Assembly: GCF_003298505.1 (NCBI RefSeq)
Contig: NZ_QNGB01000006.1
Coordinates: forward strand, 108,559-172,558
Length of the DNA: 64,000 nucleotides
From: Roseovarius sp. TE539
GTDB lineage: Bacteria; Pseudomonadota; Alphaproteobacteria; Rhodobacterales; Rhodobacteraceae
Reading direction: 5' to 3'
In this document: positions 1-8,365 of the stretch, one piece after another
Position numbering within the stretch: the first letter of the stretch is position 1
Layout: each line of letters starts with the position of its first letter
Translations under genes and position numbers: made by a program
The notes under the pieces: generated by a model
Told to the model about the DNA's origin: nothing
Databases searched by the model: none
The model's input: only the letters and a program-made list of their open reading frames with translations

Positions 1-7
1 TCGTCAT
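1..7 (-). CDS. possible 5' end of a minus-strand gene (truncated by window edge)
   Basis: On the minus strand an ATG lies at 7-5, preceded six bases upstream by GGGAGG (19-14), a good ribosome binding site. Only two codons are inside the window, so the product is unknown. If real, it is transcribed divergently from the metallo-hydrolase gene that starts at 140, and the palindrome at 87-106 would lie in a shared promoter region. Confidence 0.3.
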
Positions 8-86
8 GTCCTGCCTCCCGCTGTTTGCGCACAGCCTAGCGATGCGCCGCGCGGTGACAAGCGCGGATCACGCGCTGGAGTGCTAG

Positions 87-106
87 ACATTCATGATGGT
101 GAATGT
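87..106. promoter_or_regulatory. ATTC-N8-GAAT palindrome, SqrR/BigR-type operator candidate
   Basis: The arms ACATTCA (87-93) and TGAATGT (100-106) are perfect reverse complements around a 6-base centre. The core reads ATTC-N8-GAAT, which from memory is the motif bound by the sulfide-responsive ArsR-family repressor SqrR of Rhodobacter; related BigR and SoxR sites have similar ATTC/GAAT arms. It ends 33 bases before the start codon of the gene at 140, a sensible operator position. The match to a named regulator is inference. Confidence 0.55.
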
Positions 107-139
107 GTAGGGTGTCGTGAAACCAATGGGAGGTGCACC

Positions 140-1090
140 ATGAAACATTTCACCGCGGCTCTCGGCATTCTCTGGCTGGCAGTGCCCGGTCTTGCCAGCG
201 AGGATATTGCCGATCAGTACCCGCAATCGGATCTCTACCAGAAGCCGGTCGAGTTCATTCCGCATGTCTTCTCCGCGATCGGCGCCACCGCGCCGCCCAC
301 TTACGAGAATTCCGGCCACAACAACAACCTGAGTTTCATCGTCACCGGCGACGGGGTCGTGGTGATCAATGGCGGCGCCTCGTACCGACTGGCGCAAGCC
401 CTGCATGACGAGATCCGTGCGGTCACCGACCAACCGGTGAAGTTGGTGATCAACGAGAACGGGCAGGGCCACGCGATGCTGGGCAATTCCTACTGGGCCG
501 GGCAGGGGGTTGATATCCTCGCCCATGCGGATGCGATTCACGAGGTCGAGGAGGAGGGCGATTTCATCCTCCAGCGCATGCAGGGATACAACCGCGACAA
601 GGCCGAGGGGACCACCGTGGTGGCCGCGAATCTGAGCTTTCGGGACCGGAAGGTGATCCAGATGGGTGATGTCACTCTCGAGGTGCTGCATCTCGGGCCC
701 GCGCACGGCCCGGGCGATACCCAGGTCTGGATCCCGCAATGGGAGATCGTGATCGCCGGCGACATCGCCTTTCACGAGCGTATGCTGCCGATATTTCCCG
801 GCACCGATACCGATGCCTGGATCGAAACCTTCGAAGGTCCGTTTGCCGATCTGGGGGCGACCTATGTGATCCCCGGCCACGGTCATCCTACCAACATGGC
901 GCAGGTGACGCGGTATACCCGCGATTATCTGGTCGATATACGCGAAAAGATCGGTGCGCATCTGGACGCGGGTGGAGATCTGGCGGATGCATATTATGTA
1001 GACCAGTCGGAATGGGCACATCTGGACACGTTCGAGGAACTGGCAACCAAGAACGCCGGGCGCGTCTTCGAGGAGATGGAATGGGAATGA
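140..1090 (+). CDS. exported MBL-fold metallo-hydrolase-like protein (SoxH-like), degenerate first zinc motif
   Basis: A 316-residue protein with a signal peptide (residues 1-20, ending PGLAS) and a metallo-beta-lactamase fold. ATG 140 is chosen because GGGAGG lies just upstream (128-133) and it gives a clean signal sequence; upstream in-frame starts do not. The canonical HxHxDH zinc motif that should follow the beta strand near residue 104 is replaced by NENGQGHAMLGN (105-116), so the usual four ligands appear as Asn, Gln, His and Ala. Later elements remain: GPAHGPGD, AGD and PGHGH. Length and location resemble SoxH and quinoprotein-associated zinc hydrolases of sulfur-oxidizing relatives, but that link is inference. 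Either the fold is catalytically altered or it binds metal differently. Confidence 0.8.
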   Translation: MKHFTAALGILWLAVPGLASEDIADQYPQSDLYQKPVEFIPHVFSAIGATAPPTYENSGHNNNLSFIVTGDGVVVINGGASYRLAQALHDEIRAVTDQPVKLVINENGQGHAMLGNSYWAGQGVDILAHADAIHEVEEEGDFILQRMQGYNRDKAEGTTVVAANLSFRDRKVIQMGDVTLEVLHLGPAHGPGDTQVWIPQWEIVIAGDIAFHERMLPIFPGTDTDAWIETFEGPFADLGATYVIPGHGHPTNMAQVTRYTRDYLVDIREKIGAHLDAGGDLADAYYVDQSEWAHLDTFEELATKNAGRVFEEMEWE

Positions 1091-1108
1091 CACCGCTGCC
1101 ACGGGGCG

Positions 1109-1176
1109 CCGTTTTCCGGGCGGAAAACGGGATGGAAAATGGTCATTTTCCACCCCGGAATTCGCCCGAATTCCGG
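1109..1176. repeat. three tandem stem-loops between two genes
   Basis: Three perfect inverted repeats follow one another. First: CCGTTTTCC (1109-1117) with GGAAAACGG (1122-1130). Second: TGGAAAAT (1133-1140) with ATTTTCCA (1145-1152). Third: CCGGAATTCG (1155-1164) with CGAATTCCGG (1167-1176). Loops are 4, 4 and 2 bases. They fill most of the gap between the metallo-hydrolase stop and the next start, and could act as an mRNA stabiliser or terminator; none is followed by a T-run on the plus strand. Confidence 0.75.
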
Positions 1177-1186
1177 TTGCTCTGAA

Positions 1187-1639
1187 ATGCTGCGCTGGCT
1201 GGATATCCCGCCGGTTTGGCTGCTCGGCTGTCTGGTGCTGGCCTGGCTGCAATCGTCACATTTCGGATCCGGGCTGACCTTCGGGCCGGTCTGGGCCGAT
1301 TTTGCCGGCGGCATCCTGCTGGGCGGCGGCGTGGTGCTCATCCTTATGGCGGCGGCGGAATTCCGGCGCCATCGCACCACCATTGTGCCGCACCGCGAGG
1401 CCGGCCGGCTGATACAGACGGGAATTTTCAAGCGGACGCGCAACCCGATCTACCTTGGCGATACCCTGATCCTCACGGGGCTGATCCTGCGATGGGACGC
1501 GGTTTTGTCTCTGCCGCTGGTCCCGCTTTTCCTGTGGATCATCGAGAGGCGTTTCGTGATTCCCGAGGAGGACCGCCTGCGCCGCACGTTCCGCATGCAA
1601 TTTGCGCAATACTGCCGAAAAACCCGGCGATGGCTTTGA
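1187..1639 (+). CDS. isoprenylcysteine methyltransferase/PEMT-like membrane protein
   Basis: A 150-residue protein with about four membrane segments and a C-terminal region typical of the ICMT/phospholipid methyltransferase superfamily: TGIFKRTRNPIYLG followed by a hydrophobic stretch and a basic tail with an EEDRLRRTF-type element. Such proteins methylate small or lipid-linked substrates using S-adenosylmethionine bound between the last helices. ATG 1187 is chosen over a start 16 codons upstream because those codons fall inside the tandem stem-loops. The substrate is unknown. It lies 97 bases after the metallo-hydrolase and may share its transcript. Confidence 0.7.
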   Translation: MLRWLDIPPVWLLGCLVLAWLQSSHFGSGLTFGPVWADFAGGILLGGGVVLILMAAAEFRRHRTTIVPHREAGRLIQTGIFKRTRNPIYLGDTLILTGLILRWDAVLSLPLVPLFLWIIERRFVIPEEDRLRRTFRMQFAQYCRKTRRWL

Positions 1640-1772
1640 CCGGACCGGACAAACTGGGTGTCGCATGTCTTGCCGGAGTGTGAAATAACGGCATCCGGGA
1701 ACAGGAAACCGCCATCCGTGTGTCACGCGGGGCCGCGGCAAGAAAGTGACCTGCCAGAAGGGGGACATCACG

Positions 1773-3347
1773 TTGAAGATCGGAACGCCGAAAGAAATAC
1801 GCGCGGGCGAGGCGCGGGTCGCCATGACGCCCGACTCCGCCACCCAGTTGCAGAAGCTGGGCTATGAATGCGCCATCGAGACCGGGGCCGGCAAGCTGGC
1901 CGGGTTCTCCGACGCGGATTACGAGGCCGCGGGCGTCGAGATCATCAAGACCGGCGCGCAGTTGTGGAAGGCCGCGGACATCGTCGCCAAGGTCCGCCAG
2001 CCCACCGATACGGAGGTGAAGCGACTGCGCGAGGGGCAGACGCTCATCAGTTTCTTCACCCCGGCCGAGAATGAAGAACAGATGCAGATGGCGGCCGAGA
2101 AGGGGGCGACCGTCATCGCGATGGAAATGGTGCCGCGCATCAGCCGGGCGCAGAAGATGGATGCCCTGAGCTCGATGGCCAATATCGCGGGGTACCGCGC
2201 CGTCATCGAGGCCGGCAACAATTTCGGGCGTTTCTTCACCGGGCAGGTCACGGCGGCGGGCAAGGTGCCTCCCGCCAGGGTGCTTGTTGTCGGGGCCGGT
2301 GTGGCGGGCCTGGCCGCGATCGGCACCTCGACATCTCTGGGCGCGATCACATTCGCCTTCGACGTCCGCCCGGAAGTCGCCGAACAGATCGAGAGCATGG
2401 GCGCCGAATTCGTCTATCTCGATTTCGAGGAGGAGAGCCAGGACGGCGCCGCCACCGGTGGCTATGCCGCGCCGTCCTCGCCGGAATTCCAGCAAAAGCA
2501 GCTTGAGAAGTTCCGGGAGATGGCGCCGGAGATGGACATCGTCATCACCACCGCCCTGATCCCGGGGCGGCCGGCACCGAAGCTCTGGACCGAGGACATG
2601 GTCAAGGCCATGAAGGCCGGCAGCGTGGTGATCGACCTTGCGGCCGAGCGGGGTGGCAATTGCGAGATGACCAGACCCGACGAGAAGATCGTGACCGACA
2701 ACGGTGTGACCATCGTCGGTTATACCGATTTTCCCAGCCGCATGGCGACCCAGAGCTCGATGCTCTATGCCACCAATATCCGCCACATGATGACCGACCT
2801 GACGCCGGAAAAGGACGGCAAGCCGGTCCATGACATGGAGGATGACGTGATTCGCGGCGCCACCGTGGCGCATGGTGGCGACGTGACCTATCCACCGCCC
2901 CCGCCAAAGGTGCAGGCCATCGCGGCCGCCCCTAAGAAGGAGCCGGAGAAGGAGCTGACGCCCGAGGAACGCCGCGCACGGGAGTTGGCGGAGTTCAGAA
3001 AGCAGACCCGCAACCAGGTTACGCTCCTTGCGATCGGGGCGGTTCTGGTGCTTGCGGTCGGTCTGGTGGCGCCGGCCAGTTTCATGAAGCATTTCATCGT
3101 TTTCGTGCTGTCGGTCTTTGTCGGTTTCCAGGTCATCTGGAATGTGTCGCACAGCCTTCACACGCCTCTCATGGCGGTGACCAACGCGATTTCGTCGATC
3201 ATTATCCTCGGCGCGCTGATTCAGATCGGCTCCAGCTCCGTCCTGATCACGATCCTGGCCGCGCTTGCGGTGTTCATGGCCTCGATAAACATCTTCGGCG
3301 GCTTTCTCGTGACCCGGCGCATGCTTGCCATGTTCCAGAAATCATAA
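1773..3347 (+). CDS. pntA: NAD(P) transhydrogenase subunit alpha
   Basis: Subunit alpha (524 residues) of the proton-translocating transhydrogenase, which uses the proton gradient to reduce NADP+ with NADH. The N-terminal alanine-dehydrogenase-like NAD-binding half begins [19 protein letters not shown] and contains the dinucleotide-binding [12 protein letters not shown] charged linker (about residues 370-410, rich in Pro, Lys and Glu) leads to four C-terminal membrane helices. The start is taken as TTG 1773 because AGAAGGGGG precedes it at proper spacing and it places the conserved KIGTPKE at residue 2; a GTG at 1746 is less likely. It is followed by pntB 13 bases downstream. Confidence 0.95.
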   Translation: MKIGTPKEIRAGEARVAMTPDSATQLQKLGYECAIETGAGKLAGFSDADYEAAGVEIIKTGAQLWKAADIVAKVRQPTDTEVKRLREGQTLISFFTPAENEEQMQMAAEKGATVIAMEMVPRISRAQKMDALSSMANIAGYRAVIEAGNNFGRFFTGQVTAAGKVPPARVLVVGAGVAGLAAIGTSTSLGAITFAFDVRPEVAEQIESMGAEFVYLDFEEESQDGAATGGYAAPSSPEFQQKQLEKFREMAPEMDIVITTALIPGRPAPKLWTEDMVKAMKAGSVVIDLAAERGGNCEMTRPDEKIVTDNGVTIVGYTDFPSRMATQSSMLYATNIRHMMTDLTPEKDGKPVHDMEDDVIRGATVAHGGDVTYPPPPPKVQAIAAAPKKEPEKELTPEERRARELAEFRKQTRNQVTLLAIGAVLVLAVGLVAPASFMKHFIVFVLSVFVGFQVIWNVSHSLHTPLMAVTNAISSIIILGALIQIGSSSVLITILAALAVFMASINIFGGFLVTRRMLAMFQKS

Positions 3348-3360
3348 GGCGGAGGGGATC

Positions 3361-4845
3361 ATGGAATTCGGTTTCACCATAGCGGCCTACGCGGTCGCGG
3401 CTGTTCTGTTCATCTTCAGCCTCGGCGGGCTGAGTGGCCAGGAAAGTGCGAAACGTGCCGTTTGGTACGGTATCGTCGGCATGGCCATCGCGGTGCTGGC
3501 CACGATGATCGGGCCGGGGCAGGGGCTGTGGTTCCTGTCGGTGGTCCTGATCGCGGCGGGCGCTGTCGTTGGGTACCAGCTTGCCACCCGGGTGCAGATG
3601 ACGCAGATGCCCGAACTGGTGGCGATCATGCATTCGCTTGTCGGTCTCGCGGCGGTGTTTGTGGGGTTCAACGCGGATATCGAACTGGGCCGCGTCGCGG
3701 CGGCCTTCACCGGGGCCGGCCTGGCTTTCCCGCGGCCTTACGAGATCACGCCCGAAGGCGCGGAATTCGCAAAGGAATTTTCGGGGTTCGCGGCGATCGT
3801 GGCCAAGAAGACGGCCGTGGAGGTGAACATTCTGAAGGTCGAGCTTGTGCTCGGGATATGGATCGGCGCCGTGACGTTCACGGGCTCGGTGATCGCATAT
3901 GGCAAACTCGCGGGACGGGTGGACAGCGCGGCCAGACAGCTTCCGGGAGGGCATATGCTCAATGCCGCGGCGGCGGGCCTGTCGCTTGTCTTCGCGGCGA
4001 TGTATCTTGGCGGTGCGGGAATATGGACCCTGGTTCTGCTGACGCTTCTGGCGCTTTTCATCGGCTATCACCTGATCATGGGAATAGGCGGCGCGGACAT
4101 GCCCGTCGTGGTATCCATGCTCAACAGCTATTCGGGCTGGGCCGCGGCGGCGATCGGCTTCAGCCTCGGCAATGACCTCCTGATCGTGGTGGGGGCGCTC
4201 GTCGGTTCTTCCGGTGCGATCCTGAGCTACATCATGTGCAAGGCGATGAACCGGTCCTTCGTGAGCGTCATTCTCGGCGGGTTCGGCGGTGCCTCGGGCG
4301 AACAGATGGCAGTCGAGGGCGAACAGGTGGCGATTGACGCAGAAGGTGTGGCATCGGCGCTCAACGAGGCCGATAGCGTCATCATCGTGCCCGGGTACGG
4401 GATGGCTGTCGCGCAGGCACAGCAGGCGGTTAGCGAACTCACGACCAAGCTGCGCGGGAAGGGCAAGAGCGTCCGGTTTGCCATCCATCCCGTCGCGGGG
4501 CGCCTGCCGGGGCACATGAACGTTCTGCTGGCCGAGGCGAAGGTGCCTTATGACATCGTGCTCGAAATGGACGAGATCAACGAGGATTTCCCCGAAACGG
4601 ATGTTGTGATCGTCATCGGCTCCAACGACATCGTGAATCCTGCGGCGCAGGAGGATCCGGGCAGCCCCATCGCCGGCATGCCGGTGCTGGAGGTCTGGAA
4701 GGCCAAGAACGTCTTCGTGTCAAAGCGCGGGCAGGGTACGGGCTATTCCGGGATCGAGAATCCGCTGTTTTTCAAGGACAATACGCGGATGTTCTACGGT
4801 GACGCGAAGGACAGCGTGAGCAAGCTGCTGACACTCGTGGACTGA
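3361..4845 (+). CDS. pntB: NAD(P) transhydrogenase subunit beta
   Basis: Subunit beta (494 residues): about nine membrane helices forming most of the proton channel, then the NADP(H)-binding domain III, seen in [14 protein letters not shown] and [13 protein letters not shown] and ending in the conserved [16 protein letters not shown] region. ATG 3361 has GGAGGGG directly upstream (3352-3358). With pntA it forms a two-gene operon. In Rhodobacteraceae this enzyme is a main NADPH source. It is followed by an inverted pair of the dispersed repeat, likely the 3' end of the transcript. Confidence 0.96.
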   Translation: MEFGFTIAAYAVAAVLFIFSLGGLSGQESAKRAVWYGIVGMAIAVLATMIGPGQGLWFLSVVLIAAGAVVGYQLATRVQMTQMPELVAIMHSLVGLAAVFVGFNADIELGRVAAAFTGAGLAFPRPYEITPEGAEFAKEFSGFAAIVAKKTAVEVNILKVELVLGIWIGAVTFTGSVIAYGKLAGRVDSAARQLPGGHMLNAAAAGLSLVFAAMYLGGAGIWTLVLLTLLALFIGYHLIMGIGGADMPVVVSMLNSYSGWAAAAIGFSLGNDLLIVVGALVGSSGAILSYIMCKAMNRSFVSVILGGFGGASGEQMAVEGEQVAIDAEGVASALNEADSVIIVPGYGMAVAQAQQAVSELTTKLRGKGKSVRFAIHPVAGRLPGHMNVLLAEAKVPYDIVLEMDEINEDFPETDVVIVIGSNDIVNPAAQEDPGSPIAGMPVLEVWKAKNVFVSKRGQGTGYSGIENPLFFKDNTRMFYGDAKDSVSKLLTLVD

Positions 4846-4922
4846 TGGGCCCGGGCCGGCCCTGTTCCCGCGGCGTGGCTGCGCCACCCATCTGCGGTTC
4901 GCGTTCGGGCCACGCAGGCCCC

Positions 4923-4967
4923 GGGGGCGCTGCCTCCGGCCCCCGGAGTATTTCCGGAAAGATGAAG
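4923..4967 (+). repeat. dispersed repeat copy 1 (GGAGTATTTCCGGAAAGATGAAG type)
   Basis: A GC-rich lead followed by GGAGTATTTCCGGAAAGATG and AAG. The same element recurs at five other places in this window. It faces copy 2 at 4979-5020, so the pair can fold into a long imperfect hairpin just after pntB. Confidence 0.8.
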
Positions 4968-4978
4968 GAGACCGGCCG

Positions 4979-5020
4979 CTTCATCTTTCTCCCAAATACT
5001 CCCGCCGGAGGCGCCCGGGG
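4979..5020 (-). repeat. dispersed repeat copy 2, inverted
   Basis: Read on the minus strand this gives GGCGCCTCCGGCGGGAGTAT, TTGGGAGAAAGATGAAG. It is the inverted partner of copy 1, separated by only 11 bases, which makes a terminator-like structure without a clear T-run. Confidence 0.8.
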
Positions 5021-5146
5021 TGGTGTCCGGTTTTTGGGCAGTATACGATTGTGCGCCGTTAAATCATTGGTTTGACGAGCAAAAAAGGTTTAACCCCTGC
5101 GTGGGACGGGCTAGTTTGCCTGCAAACAGTTCCGGAGACCGGTTTC

Positions 5147-6427
5147 ATGCCCCCGATCGAGGATCATCCTCTGCGCTTCCGGCTCACCAACGAGCTGCAT
5201 GCCCGGCCCTTCCCGTCGGTCAATGCGCCCTGTACGGCCTGCTTTCTGGCCATAAAGCATCCCGAGAACGGGGCCGGCCGCGATCGCGGCGCCGACCGTG
5301 CCCATCTGACCGCCCTTCTGGAGCACTACGGTGCACCGCATCCAGAACCGGGCGCGACGCATTATTCGGGCTCCATCGGGCGCCATACCCTGAAATGGGA
5401 AAGCCATACCGAGTTCGTCACCTTCATGACCTTCACCAAGGGTCTCAGCAGCCGGCCATTCGATCCGGCGGATTTCGAGGTGTTTCCAGAGGATTGGCTG
5501 GTACAGGCGCCGGGTGCGCGGATCACGTCCGCCCTGATCCGCATCGCGCCGTGGTGCAGCGACGAGGCGATCCGCGAAGAGATCGCGGACTGGTTCGTGC
5601 CCGAAAGTGTTGCGGTTGCGCGGGTTCTCGATGACGCCGCGGTCATCGCAGCGGATTTCCGGATCGATCCGGCGGGCCATCAGCGGTTTGCCATTACCGT
5701 GGCGCCCAGCACGGGCCAGCGCCGGATCGGGCGGATCGTGCAGAGGCTTTGCGAGATCGAGACTTACAAGACGATGTCGATGCTGGGGTTTTTTCGCGCC
5801 AAGGAAATGGCGCCGCGGATGGGGGAGATCGACCAGGAACTCAGCCAGCTGACCGGCGACATGACGACAGGGGCCAAACCGCCCGAGGAAACGCTGGAAA
5901 GGCTGCTTTCGGTTTCATCCGAGCTGGAGGGCATGCTGGCGAGGGCTTCGTTCCGGTTCGGGGCCACCGGTGCCTATGAAAGCATCGTGCGCCGCCGTAT
6001 CGAAGTTCTGCGCGAGGATCGGTTCGAGGGCCGGCAGACCTTTGCGGAATTCATGCTGCGACGCTACGAACCGGCGATGCGCACGGTCCGGTCGTCGCAG
6101 TCGCGGCTCGGGGCGATGGCCGACCGTGCCATGCGCGCCGGCGAGCTGCTGCGTACCCGGGTCGACGTGGAGCGCAGCGCACAGAACCAGAAATTGCTGG
6201 AAAGCATGGATCGCCGCGCCGACCTGCAACTCAGGCTGCAAAAGACGGTGGAAGGGCTGAGCGTGGTCGCGATCAGCTATTACGCCGTGTCGCTCGGCGG
6301 GTATCTGCTGTATCCGCTCGCGCCGGGTCTGGGGGTCAGCGAGGGCATGATCACCGCGGCGATAACCCTGCCTGTGCTCGGTCTGGTCTGGTGGCTTATC
6401 CGCAGTATCCGGTCTAGGATGGACTGA
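5147..6427 (+). CDS. DUF3422 family membrane-anchored protein
   Basis: A 426-residue protein whose N-terminus (HPLRFRLTNELHARPFP) is the hallmark of the DUF3422 family common in alphaproteobacteria. A long helical middle region rich in Arg and Glu precedes two C-terminal membrane helices (about 371-390 and 400-420) and a short basic tail. ATG 5147 is preceded by CGGAGA and starts right before the conserved motif; a TTG 25 codons upstream adds an unconserved extension. The function of the family is not established; the layout suggests a cytoplasmic domain held at the inner membrane. Confidence 0.85.
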   Translation: MPPIEDHPLRFRLTNELHARPFPSVNAPCTACFLAIKHPENGAGRDRGADRAHLTALLEHYGAPHPEPGATHYSGSIGRHTLKWESHTEFVTFMTFTKGLSSRPFDPADFEVFPEDWLVQAPGARITSALIRIAPWCSDEAIREEIADWFVPESVAVARVLDDAAVIAADFRIDPAGHQRFAITVAPSTGQRRIGRIVQRLCEIETYKTMSMLGFFRAKEMAPRMGEIDQELSQLTGDMTTGAKPPEETLERLLSVSSELEGMLARASFRFGATGAYESIVRRRIEVLREDRFEGRQTFAEFMLRRYEPAMRTVRSSQSRLGAMADRAMRAGELLRTRVDVERSAQNQKLLESMDRRADLQLRLQKTVEGLSVVAISYYAVSLGGYLLYPLAPGLGVSEGMITAAITLPVLGLVWWLIRSIRSRMD

Positions 6428-6434
6428 CCCGCGG

Positions 6435-7340
6435 TCAGATCCGCGAAGGCCCCGTCATCCTGTGGCGGGTATCCAGCGCGTCGCGCAGCCCGTCTCCCGT
6501 GTAGTTGATTGCCAGCACCGTCAGCGAGATGGCGGCGCCGGGCCATATCACCCGTCCCGGATGGGTTTGCAGATATACGGTCGCATCGCTGAGCAGACGG
6601 CCCCATGTCGGGAAATCGGGCGGAAAGCCGAGGCCCAGAAAGCTGAGCGCGGATTCGGTGACGATGGCGTTGGCGATGCCAAGCGTGGCCGACACCAGCA
6701 CCGGCGACATTACGTTGGGCAGGATATGGCGGGTTACCATGGCGACATGTGCCGTACCCGCGGCGTGCGCGGCGAGAATGAAGTCGCGCTCGCGGATTTC
6801 CAGTACCGCAGCGCGGACCAAACGCGCCGTTGGCATCCAGCTGGTGATGCCGATGGCGAAGACGATCAGAAGGAAGATCCCGGTTTGCGGCCCGAAGGCC
6901 GCGGCCAGCGACTCACGAAAGAGCATCACCATGACCAGCAACAAGGGCAGCAACGGCAGGGACAGGAAGAGATCGGTCAGCCGCATGAGCCCCCCGTCGA
7001 GCCACCGGACCCAGCCCGCCAGCAGCCCGACAAGCCCGCCCAGCCCCAGCGACAACGCCATCGCCGCGAGCCCCACCGCCACTGATATGCGCCCGCCCGC
7101 CAGAAGCCGGGCCAGCATGTCGCGCCCCAGTTGATCGGTGCCCAGCGGGTGGGCCGGAGCGGGTCCGCGGTTGCGGGCCAGGATGTCGATTGCGGCCGGG
7201 TCCACCCGCCACAGAAACGGCCCCAGCCAAACCGCCGCCACGATCGCCAGGAACACCGCCGCGCCGGCCACCGCGCCCCGATGGCGGGTGAAACGGCGCA
7301 AGAGCGCGCGGTTGCGGCCGGGTGCGGCAGGTTCAGTCAT
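6435..7340 (-). CDS. peptide-type ABC transporter permease (OppC/DppC family)
   Basis: A 301-residue inner-membrane permease with an N-terminal cytoplasmic basic segment, a first helix near residues 25-45 and the binding-protein-dependent transport domain with its EAA loop (AAHAAGTAHVAMVTRHILPN). It pairs with the DppB-like permease just upstream on the same strand. The start ATG at 7340 overlaps the end of that gene by 8 bases (ATGACTGA), which indicates translational coupling. Substrate is probably an oligopeptide or N-acylated compound, judged from the neighbouring M20 hydrolase. Confidence 0.9.
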   Translation of the reverse strand: MTEPAAPGRNRALLRRFTRHRGAVAGAAVFLAIVAAVWLGPFLWRVDPAAIDILARNRGPAPAHPLGTDQLGRDMLARLLAGGRISVAVGLAAMALSLGLGGLVGLLAGWVRWLDGGLMRLTDLFLSLPLLPLLLVMVMLFRESLAAAFGPQTGIFLLIVFAIGITSWMPTARLVRAAVLEIRERDFILAAHAAGTAHVAMVTRHILPNVMSPVLVSATLGIANAIVTESALSFLGLGFPPDFPTWGRLLSDATVYLQTHPGRVIWPGAAISLTVLAINYTGDGLRDALDTRHRMTGPSRI

Positions 7341-8340
7341 GGCGGATCCGCGGATCGAGCAGACCATAGAGAAGATCGGCGACGATGTTGAACGCCACGA
7401 TCAGCACCGCAAGCATGAAGGTCACCGTCTGCACCATCGGCAAGTCGCCGGCCATGATCGAGGTGATCAGAAGTTGCCCCAGCCCGTTCACCTTGAAGAT
7501 CTGTTCGGTGATGATCGCGCCGCCGAAAACCTGCGGCAGACCGAGCGCGATGATCGTGATGACGGGGATCATCGAGTTGCGCAGCACATGCACCAAGACG
7601 ACCGTCCATTCGTTCAGGCCCTTGGCGCGCGCGGTCCGGACATAATCCTGCCGCAGGCTGTCGAGCATCGCCGCGCGCATGAACCTGCTGATCTGAGCGG
7701 TTGTCTGAACCGCCAGCACCATCACCGGCAGGATCATCTGCCGCACCTGTATTGTGAAGCTGTGCCAGTCGGTCACCCGGTGCGTGGTGTCGTAGATCGA
7801 GGGCAGCCAGCCGAGATGGACCGAGAAGATCACGATGGCCAGCACCCCCGAAAAGAAGGGCGGCACCGAATAGCCGACCAGGGTCAGCAGGGTTCCGACC
7901 TGGTCGAAGACCGAGTATTGCCGATAGGCGGCAAGAATGCCGATCGGCAGCGCAACGAGGATGCCGAGGACATAGGCCATGCCCACCACCCAGAGAGTCT
8001 GCGGCATCCGCTCGACGACGATGTCCATGACCGGCGAACGTGTCTGCCAGCTGATCACGCGCTGCCGGTCCTGTGCCAGGTCGGTGCCGAGAACGGCGTC
8101 GAGCCACACCATCGGTTCCACCGCGAAGAACTGCCAGAGCCATTTGCCAAAACGGATATGCGTCGGCTCCCCGAGGCCGAGCGCCTCGCGCATGCGCTCC
8201 TTGATCTCGGGCGGGACCGAAAGGGGAACCTGCGCCATCGGGTCGCCCGGCGCCAGGTCAAGCAGAAGGAAAATGATCAGCGCCGTGACCAGCAGCGCCG
8301 GCACTGACATCGCAACCCGGCGCAGCGCATAGCTCAGCAT
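7333..8340 (-). CDS. peptide-type ABC transporter permease (OppB/DppB family)
   Basis: A 335-residue permease beginning MLSYALRRVAMSVPALLV, typical of the OppB/DppB family, with six membrane helices and the EAA motif region TARAKGLNEWTVVLVHVLRN. It follows the solute-binding protein gene by 25 bases and overlaps the OppC-type gene, so the order on the minus strand is binding protein, permease B, permease C. The ATPase component is supplied by the divergent double-domain gene at 10259. Confidence 0.92.
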   Translation of the reverse strand: MLSYALRRVAMSVPALLVTALIIFLLLDLAPGDPMAQVPLSVPPEIKERMREALGLGEPTHIRFGKWLWQFFAVEPMVWLDAVLGTDLAQDRQRVISWQTRSPVMDIVVERMPQTLWVVGMAYVLGILVALPIGILAAYRQYSVFDQVGTLLTLVGYSVPPFFSGVLAIVIFSVHLGWLPSIYDTTHRVTDWHSFTIQVRQMILPVMVLAVQTTAQISRFMRAAMLDSLRQDYVRTARAKGLNEWTVVLVHVLRNSMIPVITIIALGLPQVFGGAIITEQIFKVNGLGQLLITSIMAGDLPMVQTVTFMLAVLIVAFNIVADLLYGLLDPRIRHD

Positions 8341-8365
8341 GCCGTGCCCCGCTTCGTCGGGCCGT

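Larger units (their letters stand above)
4846..5146. other. gene-free stretch holding an inverted pair of the dispersed repeat
   Basis: This 301-base gap between pntB and the DUF3422 gene has no convincing coding frame. It holds a GC-rich start (4850-4922), two facing repeat copies (4923-4967 and 4979-5020), then a more AT-rich segment (5025-5100) that probably carries the promoter of the next gene. TTGACG occurs at 5072 but has no acceptable -10 at normal spacing. Confidence 0.6.

Noticed and set aside
1539..3161. Minus-strand frame opposite pntA
   Set aside because: Shadow of pntA, His/Arg-rich without motif.
5072..5100. TTGACG as the -35 of a DUF3422 promoter
   Set aside because: No acceptable -10 hexamer at 16-18 bases; nearest TTTAACC is too close.
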